From Litorimonas sp965205225 (GTDB lineage Bacteria > Pseudomonadota > Alphaproteobacteria > Caulobacterales > Maricaulaceae): a stretch of DNA of 64,000 bases. The stretch is from positions 62,001 through 126,000 of the forward strand of contig CBDBFZ010000002.1 in the NCBI GenBank assembly GCA_965205225.1, given 5' to 3'. This document shows, piece by piece, positions 57,722 to 64,000 of the stretch; the first letter of the stretch is position 1; every line of letters begins with the position of its first letter. The notes beneath the pieces are model-generated. The model was not told the DNA's origin. It ran no database searches and worked only from the letters and a program-made list of their open reading frames with translations. The position numbers and the translations under genes are program-made.

Positions 57722-57751
57722 TCAGGAACGGACAAGCCAGGCAGTTCCTGA
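57722..57751. repeat. Inverted repeat downstream of the hairpin array
   Basis: TCAGGAAC at 57722-57729 pairs with GTTCCTGA at 57744-57751 across a 14-base loop. It closes the structured region that follows the polymerase gene. Confidence 0.7.
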
Positions 57752-57854
57752 ATATCCATTATTCAGTTTGACGCTCTAATTGTCAAGTGAATTACGCCCA
57801 GCCCCCTTACCACCTGACACAATTTTGTCCTTCCATAGTTTTGCAACAGTGCTG

Positions 57855-58155
57855 TTGTTGTCAATTGCCCTTTCGATCCGCCGTGAGCATGATATTATGC
57901 GAGGATGGTATGATGGCTAAAACCCTGTCCAGTAACGGTTTTTGTGCTTTAAACCCTATATTACCGCAGGTTTTTGCCACATGCCACGCCAAAGATATTG
58001 CGCCTTCTCCCAGCCGCGTGGATAGTATCAGACATGCATAACCATCACCAACCTTGCTTTGATCCAACCTGAGAACAGCGATCGTCCCGCCATGCAGACC
58101 TGTTCTATCACTTGTGAATGCCGGGCAATCCCGCCCCGTATCATTCGTTCCATGA
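57855..58155 (-). pseudogene. IS4-type transposase remnant
   Basis: The minus strand reads LDQSKVGDGYACLILSTRLG, then SLAWHVAKTCGNIGFKAQKP and IIPSSHNIMLTADR, a DDE-transposase core like that of IS4-family elements with one Asp in LTADR. Flanking parts are frameshifted or missing. The remainder of 57752-58295 shows no other gene. Confidence 0.65.
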
Positions 58156-58295
58156 TAAACACCTCAAAATTGCAACATGAGATGGAATAGGGGGTATACT
58201 TAATCAAATATTATTTCGTCAGGTGGCAAGGCCCGGCTTAACCGAAAATTGACTCTATTCGCGCAGCATATGTACCGACTCAAAAGGAGATAATC

Positions 58296-58919
58296 ATGTC
58301 CGCCCGTATTCTTACACTCAGTGCCGCCTTGATACTCGGAGCTTGTTCAACTGTTCAGGAAAACCCGAATTATCAGTATTCTTCGAAATATGAGCAGTCC
58401 GCTACCGCGCCGACCGTGCAAATGGCGGGGTATACGACCATGACGCCAACCCATGCGCAGGCTACGATTGAGCCTGTTACCCAGAACTCCGCCACGATCG
58501 TGGCGTCACATGAGGGTATTCAAACGACATCTCCTACGGAACAGGCGTATAATGCCGACACCATACAGGGGACGCCGGGTTATGCGATCTTGATGGCAGA
58601 AGAGGCGCAAGCACAGCAGCAGGCCACGCCGCCTGGATCTGTGCCGCAAGTTATGCCACAAACAAGAGCGGACCCACAGCCGGTGACTTACGATTATGCT
58701 CAGAACATCATTGTAACGGATGAACCCAGTCCAATGACAGGTACGGCAGCTAACGTGCCGACGGTATGGAACTATACTGTCCAGCCAGGAGATACCGTTT
58801 ATTCACTGTCCCGTCGTCTCTGCACCCCGATCAGCGAAATAGTCGTTGCAAACGGCATCAGTTCGGATTTTGGGATCAATATTGGTCAGACGCTGAATCT
58901 GCCTGCATCTCGCTGCTAG
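58296..58919 (+). CDS. LysM-domain lipoprotein
   Basis: The 207-residue protein starts after AAGGAG with a lipoprotein signal (ILTLSAALILGACSTVQ, Cys 17). A long Gln/Thr/Pro-rich linker runs to about residue 158. The C-terminal LysM domain (WNYTVQPGDTVYSLSRRLCT then SEIVVANGISSDFGINIGQT) should bind peptidoglycan. It has an extra Cys pair, one at CTP and one at the C-terminal end (PASRC), which might form a disulfide. The protein is likely outer-membrane or envelope-anchored. pyk starts 31 bp later. Confidence 0.85.
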   Translation: MSARILTLSAALILGACSTVQENPNYQYSSKYEQSATAPTVQMAGYTTMTPTHAQATIEPVTQNSATIVASHEGIQTTSPTEQAYNADTIQGTPGYAILMAEEAQAQQQATPPGSVPQVMPQTRADPQPVTYDYAQNIIVTDEPSPMTGTAANVPTVWNYTVQPGDTVYSLSRRLCTPISEIVVANGISSDFGINIGQTLNLPASRC

Positions 58920-58950
58920 TCCGCATCACTGATCTCGAGATACTGGGTGC

Positions 58951-60369
58951 ATGACAGCGCTGTCTCCGCTAGGTGGAGGCATGCGCAAACGTTTCGCCAA
59001 AATCCTCGCAACCCTCGGCCCGGCTTCATGTGCCCCGGATACGATGCGGCTTCTGCATGAGGTTGGCGTTGACGCATTCCGGTTGAATTTCAGTCACGGT
59101 AGTCATGAGAACCATCTCGCCAACATTCGTACCATCCGATCAATTTCGGAACAGGTTGGTCACCCGATTGCTATTGTTGCAGACATGCAGGGTCCGAAGC
59201 TCCGTGTCGGTGAAATGGGGGAGGGGTTGGAGCTCCGCTACCGCGACACTGTATCCGTTGTTCGGTCGAATGAGGCGTCCGACGGTGCGATCGTCCATCC
59301 CCATCCAGAGCTGGGAAAAATCCTTAGGCCCGGCCTTGTTCTGAAATTTGACGACGGCAATCTCCAAGCCACGATGATTAGCGAAACTGAGGCTCGCATT
59401 GATGTGCCCGGACTGCTGAAATCCCGCAAAGGGATCAATGTCGTCAACGCCGTTCTGCCGATGTCGGCTATGACGGACAAGGACCGTGAGAATATGACCT
59501 TCGCGCTTGAACATGGCGCGGACTGGATTGCGCTGTCCTTCGTACAGAATGCACAGGACGTGATGGATGCGCGGAAGATTGTTGGCGACCGCGCCGGAAT
59601 TATCGTCAAGATCGAGAAACCGTCCGCCGTGAAGGATCTCGATGATATTCTGGCCCTTGCGGATGCCGCGATGGTGGCTCGCGGGGATCTTGGCGTGGAA
59701 CTTCCACTGGAAGAGGTTCCTGTTGTTCAGCGGAAGATCATCCGCAAGGGTCGAGAGCTCGGCAAGCCGGTTATCGTGGCGACACATATGCTGGAAAGCA
59801 TGATCGACGTCCCGACCCCAACGCGTGCTGAAGCGTCCGATGTTGCCACGGCGATTTATCAGGGTGCTGATTGCGTGATGCTGTCAGCTGAGACCGCTGT
59901 TGGACGCCACCCAGCGACGGCTGTTGCCATTATGGACCGGATTATCACTGCGGCTGAGGGCGACCCGATTCTGTGGGAGTATTTTGAGGGGACAACTTTG
60001 CCGCACGAATCCAGTGCGAAGGACGCCATCTCACGATCAATCGAGACCATCGCCCGAACCATCGATGCCAAGGCGGTTTTCAACTATACCCGGACCGGAT
60101 CGACCGTGCAGCGGATTTCCCGTGAGCGTCCACCCTGCCGGATCATTGGGCTGACACCCGAAGCGGGCACGGCATCCCGCCTCGCACTTGTCTGGGGTAC
60201 GCATCCGGTCGTGACCGAAGATCCTGCGAGCTTCGAAGATATGCTGAGCCGCGTTCGAGATCTTGCCAAAGGCGTCGGCCTCGACACGGGCGACCGGATC
60301 ATGATCAGCGCCGGTGTGCCCTTTGGTGTACCGGGAACGACTAACACGCTGAAGATCGATATTGTGTAG
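58951..60369 (+). CDS. pyk: Pyruvate kinase
   Basis: Pyruvate kinase transfers phosphate from phosphoenolpyruvate to ADP, the last step of glycolysis. The frame is 472 codons from 58951; an internal ATG at 58981 (MRKRFAKILATLGPASCAPD) also fits the family start. Conserved blocks are RLNFSHGSHENHLANI, ADMQGPKLRVGEM, KDRENMTFALEHGADWIALS, IVKIEKPSAV, MVARGDLGVELPLEEVP and THMLESMIDVPTPTRAEASD, with CVMLSAETAVGRHP after them. The C-terminal regulatory domain is complete. A strong hairpin follows the stop. Confidence 0.96.
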   Translation: MTALSPLGGGMRKRFAKILATLGPASCAPDTMRLLHEVGVDAFRLNFSHGSHENHLANIRTIRSISEQVGHPIAIVADMQGPKLRVGEMGEGLELRYRDTVSVVRSNEASDGAIVHPHPELGKILRPGLVLKFDDGNLQATMISETEARIDVPGLLKSRKGINVVNAVLPMSAMTDKDRENMTFALEHGADWIALSFVQNAQDVMDARKIVGDRAGIIVKIEKPSAVKDLDDILALADAAMVARGDLGVELPLEEVPVVQRKIIRKGRELGKPVIVATHMLESMIDVPTPTRAEASDVATAIYQGADCVMLSAETAVGRHPATAVAIMDRIITAAEGDPILWEYFEGTTLPHESSAKDAISRSIETIARTIDAKAVFNYTRTGSTVQRISRERPPCRIIGLTPEAGTASRLALVWGTHPVVTEDPASFEDMLSRVRDLAKGVGLDTGDRIMISAGVPFGVPGTTNTLKIDIV

Positions 60370-60374
60370 TCAAA

Positions 60375-60403
60375 AACCCTCTCCTCATAATGAGCAGAGG
60401 GTT
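60375..60403 (+). terminator. Hairpin after pyruvate kinase
   Basis: AACCCTCT (60375-60382) pairs with AGAGGGTT (60396-60403), and CTCAT pairs with ATGAG inside it, giving an almost continuous 13-bp stem with one mismatch. No T run follows, so termination would rely on the stem or on another factor. Confidence 0.5.
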
Positions 60404-60440
60404 AGGGTCTGAGGACATTTACCGTGATGCAATGACTGTA

Positions 60441-60841
60441 TGCATGGGCATCAGCCCCCCTTTTTTATGCCGCGCCCCGGCCGATTGGGCATGCGCCCGC
60501 ACAATTGTGGCATCCATCATCAGCCACTCTTGATCAGCATGGGTGCGCAAGGCCTTAAAGACATCTTCTAAAACCCCGGCCTCAACCCAGAGATAATAAC
60601 GCCGTTTGACACTGTCAAAACGCCCGAACCGTTCGGGTAAATCGCGTCAACGCCCGCCGAACAGGCCATCCACAACAAAGCATCAATGAAAAGCCTGTTA
60701 TTGGCGTTGCGACCCGGTTTCCCTGTGCTCCCATAAGGCAAATAAGGCTTTAAACGACCCCATTGTTCATCCGTAAGTTCCTGATAACCAGACATATGTG
60801 CGCTCCTGACAAAAATGAAGGAACATTATAGAAAATAAAAG
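60441..60841 (-). mobile_element. Partial ISB copy
   Basis: This is the orf1 half of ISB on the minus strand (MSGYQELTDEQWGRLKPYLP at about 60795 downward), ending abruptly near 60441 within the overlap region and near 60841 before the outer inverted repeat. A deletion near 60648-60665 also breaks the frame. It cannot move by itself. Confidence 0.88.
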
Positions 60842-61228
60842 GTGGTCGTTTTTTTGTGATGAATTATAGAGCTGGATGCTTTGAGGCTGAGTCACGAGTT
60901 TGAACATATCTAATAAGAGTGTGAATGCCCGGTGTCTGAGGGATTTCGCGAAGCGCCGCATCTTCGATTTCCTGTATCGTAAGTTCGCATTTCGTTGGCC
61001 ATCCCAAGAAGGTAATCTGTTTCCGTCAATGTTCGAACTCGTCGCCCTTCTCGGTTTTCGAGACGACGCGCTGCATCAGACGCCGTCCCAAATATCCGGT
61101 GCGAATCTCCGAGAGACCCAAAAATGACTTGGCCTTGTGGTGCGAAACCGCCGCGCTCGCACTTCGCGCGTTGACCTTTCTGCCGCCCGTACTAAACACA
61201 CGGCCAAGTTAGAAGGAACTACGCGTAC
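60842..61228. other. Region upstream of sdhC without a recognised gene
   Basis: No gene is recognised. CTTGGCCTTGTG at 61128-61139 and CACACGGCCAAG at 61197-61208 form an inverted repeat (11 of 12 pairs) about 20 bases before the sdhC start and could fold in the leader RNA. The sdh promoter is probably here. The part next to 60841 may be the edge of another lost insertion element. Confidence 0.45.
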
Positions 61229-61615
61229 ATGTCTCAGGAATGGAATGATCCGCGGCCGATGTCGCCGCATTTGCAGGTTTGGCGCTGGCACGGGGCGATG
61301 CTCAGTTCGATCCTGCACCGGGCGAGTGCGATCATCTGCTATGTCGCGCTTCTCATTGTCGCGCTGGGTCTGGTCGGCATGATGCTGACGGGGAGCATTC
61401 CGCTGGCGCGGCTGGTGTTCAGTCCGCTGGGCGTGGTCGGTCTGTTCGTCTTTCTGTTTGCTTTCCTGTTCATGGCGTTGGCGCAGTTGCGGCACGCGGT
61501 CTGGAACCGGGGGCAAATGTTCAATCCAGAGCTGAACAATACACTGTCTTACGGCATGATCGCGCTGGCTCTGATCCTGGCAGCTATCCTGACCTATGCG
61601 GGAGTGGCGTCATGA
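61229..61615 (+). CDS. sdhC: Succinate dehydrogenase cytochrome b556 subunit
   Basis: SdhC is a membrane anchor of complex II that helps form the ubiquinone site. The 128-residue protein has three membrane helices. SPHLQVWRWHGAMLSSILHR includes the Ser and Arg positions that line the quinone pocket. In the second helix the family normally has a haem-ligating His seven residues before the His of the RH motif. Here the sequence is FLFMALAQLRHAVWNRG, so that position is Met82. A ribosome site AGAAGGAA precedes the start, and the stop overlaps sdhD by ATGA. Confidence 0.92.
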   Translation: MSQEWNDPRPMSPHLQVWRWHGAMLSSILHRASAIICYVALLIVALGLVGMMLTGSIPLARLVFSPLGVVGLFVFLFAFLFMALAQLRHAVWNRGQMFNPELNNTLSYGMIALALILAAILTYAGVAS

Positions 61616-61971
61616 GCGCGCAATCAGCCGCCTCTAGTGGAAAAGGGCACGGCACGACCCATTTCAGGATGCACAGCCTGTCCGGCTGGGGCGTCATTCT
61701 CGGCCTGCCCTTTGCCGCCATCTATGCCGTTATGGCCGTGCAGGACGGCGCCGACGGCGTGAAGATGTGGCTGTCCAGCCCGCCTGGCGCAATCGGCATG
61801 ACCGCGTTCCTGTCCGCCGCCATTCTCTACTGCAAGCTGGAGGTGGACGAGGTCATTATGGACTATTTCGGCGGTGGTCTGCGGCGTTTCGGCCTCTGGA
61901 AGAATAGTGCCGTCGCCCTCATCCTTTGGCTCACCAGTGTTATCGGACTCCTGTCCGCCGCTTTCCTCTAA
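61612..61971 (+). CDS. sdhD: Succinate dehydrogenase membrane anchor subunit
   Basis: SdhD is the second membrane anchor of complex II. The 119-residue protein has three helices. Recognisable are RMHSLSGWGVILGLPFAAIY and the VIMDYFGG segment, whose Asp-Tyr pair (D84, Y85) matches the quinone-binding Tyr region. The usual haem-ligating His twelve residues before that Tyr is replaced (ILYCKLEVDEVIMDY; Y73, C74). The start overlaps sdhC by ATGA, and sdhA follows 10 bp after the stop. Confidence 0.88.
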   Translation: MSAQSAASSGKGHGTTHFRMHSLSGWGVILGLPFAAIYAVMAVQDGADGVKMWLSSPPGAIGMTAFLSAAILYCKLEVDEVIMDYFGGGLRRFGLWKNSAVALILWLTSVIGLLSAAFL

Positions 61972-61981
61972 GGGACTTCCG

Positions 61982-63766
61982 ATGACCACTTTCATCGATC
62001 ACGAATATGACGTCGTCGTTGTCGGCGCGGGCGGCTCCGGGCTTCGCGCGGCTCTGGGCGCGGCACAGGCGGGGCTGAAAACAGCCTGCGTCACAAAAGT
62101 CTTCCCGACGCGCTCCCACACGGTTGCGGCGCAGGGCGGCATCGCAGCCAGCCTCGGCAATATGTCGCCCGATGACTGGCGCTGGCATATGTATGACACG
62201 GTCAAGGGTTCCGACTGGCTCGGCGATCAGGATTCCATCGAATATCTCTGCCGGAACGCCCCCGACGCGGTCTATGAGCTCGAGCACTGGGGCATGCCGT
62301 TCTCGCGCACGGATGAAGGCAAGATCTATCAGCGCCCCTTTGGTGGCATGATGCAGAATATGGGGCAGGGCCCGGAAGCGCAGCGCACCTGCGCCGCCGC
62401 CGACCGGACCGGCCATGCCATGCTGCACACACTCTATGGCCAGTCGCTCCGCCACGAAACCGAATTCTTTATTGAATATTTCGCGCTCGACCTAATCATG
62501 GAAAAGGGGACATGCCGCGGCATTACCGCGTGGAAGCTCGACGACGGCACGCTGCACCGGTTCAAGGCGCAGACCGTAATCCTCGCCACCGGCGGCTATG
62601 GCCGCGTTTTCTTCTCCGCCACCTCCGCGCATACCTGCACGGGCGATGGCAATGCGATGGTACTGCGAGCCGGCCTGCCGCTGCAGGATATGGAATTCAT
62701 CCAGTTCCACCCGACCGGGATTTACGGCGCGGGTTGCCTGATCACCGAAGGCTCAAGGGGCGAGGGCGGCTATCTGACCAACAGTGAGGGCGAGCGCTTT
62801 ATGGAACGCTACGCCCCGTCGGCCAAGGACCTTGCCTCGCGTGACGTCGTCTCCCGCGCCATGACAATCGAGATTCGCGAAGGCCACGGCGTCGGCCCGA
62901 ACAAGGACCATATCTATCTGCATCTGGATCATCTCGATCCGACCGTGCTGGCCGAACGTCTGCCCGGCATTAGTGAGACCGCAAAAATCTTCACCGGCGT
63001 CGATGTGACCAAGGAACCGATCCCGGTCCTGCCGACCTGTCACTATAATATGGGCGGTATTCCGACCAATTATCACGGTGAAGTCGTGACCAAGAAGGGT
63101 AAGAACCCAGACGCGGTCGTACCGGGCCTGATGGCGGTGGGCGAAGCGGCTTGCGTCTCGGTCCATGGAGCCAACCGCCTCGGCTCTAACAGCCTGATTG
63201 ATCTGGTCGTGTTTGGCCGCGCGGCGGGCCTGCGCTGCGGTGAAATTCTCACGGCGGGGGTGGATACGAAACCGCTCGCCGATGATGCGGGCGAAGCCTC
63301 TATCGCCCGGCTGGACAAATTCAAGGCGGCCAATGGCTCCAAAAGCACGGCAGAGATCAGGCTCGAGCTGCAAAAGGCGATGCAGACCCACTGCGCCGTG
63401 TTCCGCACCGAAGAAAGCCTAGCCGAAGGCGTGACCAAAGTCACCGAAATTGCGAACGGGCTGTCCAATGTCTCGGTCGCGGACAGGACCATGGTCTGGA
63501 ATACCGATCTGATGGAAACGCTGGAGCTCGACAATCTGATCGCGCAGGCTCGCGTCACCATCGCGTCGGCCGACAACCGCAAGGAATCGCGCGGCGCCCA
63601 CGCGCATGAAGATTACCCGAACCGGCTCGACGCCGAATGGATGAAACACACGCTCGCTTGGTATGACGACGCCAAGAACATGGTCAAAATCAACTACCGC
63701 TCCGTGCATGATTACACGATGACGGACGGGATTGAGTATATTGAGCCGAAGAAGCGGGTGTACTGA
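61982..63766 (+). CDS. sdhA: Succinate dehydrogenase flavoprotein subunit
   Basis: SdhA oxidises succinate to fumarate with covalently bound FAD at the cytoplasmic side of complex II. The ATG at 61982 gives 594 residues with the dinucleotide motif DVVVVGAGGSGLRAALGAAQ directly at the N-terminus; a longer frame from 61874 lies inside sdhD. The FAD-linking His is in TRSHTVAAQGGI. Other blocks are GGMMQNMGQGPEAQRTCAAA, QFHPTGIYGAGCLITEGSRG, TCHYNMGGIPTNYHGEV and GANRLGSNSLIDLVVFGRAA. The C-terminal domain ends in IEYIEPKKRVY. No lesion is visible. Confidence 0.97.
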   Translation: MTTFIDHEYDVVVVGAGGSGLRAALGAAQAGLKTACVTKVFPTRSHTVAAQGGIAASLGNMSPDDWRWHMYDTVKGSDWLGDQDSIEYLCRNAPDAVYELEHWGMPFSRTDEGKIYQRPFGGMMQNMGQGPEAQRTCAAADRTGHAMLHTLYGQSLRHETEFFIEYFALDLIMEKGTCRGITAWKLDDGTLHRFKAQTVILATGGYGRVFFSATSAHTCTGDGNAMVLRAGLPLQDMEFIQFHPTGIYGAGCLITEGSRGEGGYLTNSEGERFMERYAPSAKDLASRDVVSRAMTIEIREGHGVGPNKDHIYLHLDHLDPTVLAERLPGISETAKIFTGVDVTKEPIPVLPTCHYNMGGIPTNYHGEVVTKKGKNPDAVVPGLMAVGEAACVSVHGANRLGSNSLIDLVVFGRAAGLRCGEILTAGVDTKPLADDAGEASIARLDKFKAANGSKSTAEIRLELQKAMQTHCAVFRTEESLAEGVTKVTEIANGLSNVSVADRTMVWNTDLMETLELDNLIAQARVTIASADNRKESRGAHAHEDYPNRLDAEWMKHTLAWYDDAKNMVKINYRSVHDYTMTDGIEYIEPKKRVY

Positions 63767-63769
63767 TCC

Positions 63770-64000
63770 ATGCTCCTCGCGGTGGCCGGATATCTGGCAA
63801 TCGCACTGGGCATTGTCCATTCCATCTTGGGTGAGTGGCTGATCTTCTCCCGCTGGCGCAAAGCTGCACCCGACATTCCTCGCCAGCATCGCGGTATTAT
63901 CTGGGCCAGCTGGCACGAGCTGACGCTGTTCGGCGCGGTCATCGGGATCATCCTGATCCGCGTGCCGCTGGGCGCGGATACGCTCATCCTCATCCGGGAT
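63770..64000 (+). CDS. Membrane protein, partial at window end
   Basis: The ATG at 63770 begins one base after the sdhA stop codon. The readable 77 residues include two hydrophobic helices (MLLAVAGYLAIALGIVHSIL and LTLFGAVIGIILIRVPLG) around a polar stretch with SRWRKAAPDIPRQHRG. It is probably co-transcribed with sdhA and precedes sdhB, which is not in view. No family is assigned. Confidence 0.75.
   Translation, partial: MLLAVAGYLAIALGIVHSILGEWLIFSRWRKAAPDIPRQHRGIIWASWHELTLFGAVIGIILIRVPLGADTLILIRD

Noticed and set aside
60900..61127. Small plus-strand gene before sdhC
   Set aside because: No ribosome site, no recognisable family, and it lies next to an IS edge; probably chance.
1..64000. 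tRNA or rRNA genes
   Set aside because: No segment with tRNA or rRNA hallmarks was noticed while reading; a covariance-model search could still find one.

Overview
The window looks like chromosome of an alphaproteobacterium, probably a marine member of the Hyphomonadaceae/Maricaulales type. This is inferred from the sdhCDA order, aerobic CobT cobaltochelatase, TonB-dependent receptor, UbiG and bacterioferritin/Bfd genes and from overall protein style; no rRNA or tRNA was seen to confirm it. Intact housekeeping blocks alternate with long stretches of transposon-riddled accessory DNA.

Layout: 1-8979 is a type I Zorya anti-phage locus (zorABCD). zorB, zorC and zorD are open, but zorA carries a one-base frameshift in a T run and an IS5-family insertion. 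9040-18559 holds photolyase, cobT, a decayed serine hydrolase, an IS-split nitrilase-like lipoprotein gene, a PiT-like permease, bfr/bfd and an SDR gene. 18610-22563 is a nested transposon pile: an IS3 element containing two other ISs, next to an IS481 remnant. 22631-29421 is a surface-polysaccharide block: a sulfotransferase/coiled-coil/GT2/GT4 protein and rfbA, rfbD, rfbB. 29649-33558 is IS debris around ubiG. 33715-35780 holds a DUF1499 gene, a frameshifted alpha/beta hydrolase and yqeY. 36068-42003 is IS debris with an ABC-transporter fragment and small cysteine-rich secreted proteins. 42044-46934 is a compact six-gene redox operon: Rieske-GltS fusion, two tiny membrane proteins, ferric-reductase-like Rieske protein, Tat-exported Cys protein and cation/proton antiporter. 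47343-51226 is a broken TonB receptor.

52045-57751 is the most unusual part. A 495-residue protein of unknown function is followed by a compact, divergent family-B DNA polymerase of the protein-primed type, and then by a terminal hairpin and an array of short tandem hairpins. Each of the two genes is split by one IS, and each is restored exactly in frame if the IS and one target duplication are removed. 57855-64000 holds an IS4 remnant, a LysM lipoprotein gene, pyruvate kinase and the start of the succinate dehydrogenase operon. SdhC and SdhD there appear to lack the usual haem-ligating histidines.

Two IS families dominate. 'ISA' (IS5 family, about 1.3 kb, 4-bp target duplications, six copies) includes three copies with shared transposase frameshifts. 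'ISB' (IS5 family, IS427-like, 845 bp, CTAG duplications, three full-length copies plus relatives) encodes its transposase in two overlapping frames. Frameshifts cluster in IS-damaged accessory genes and spare the housekeeping genes, which favours real decay over sequencing error, although several lie in homopolymers.
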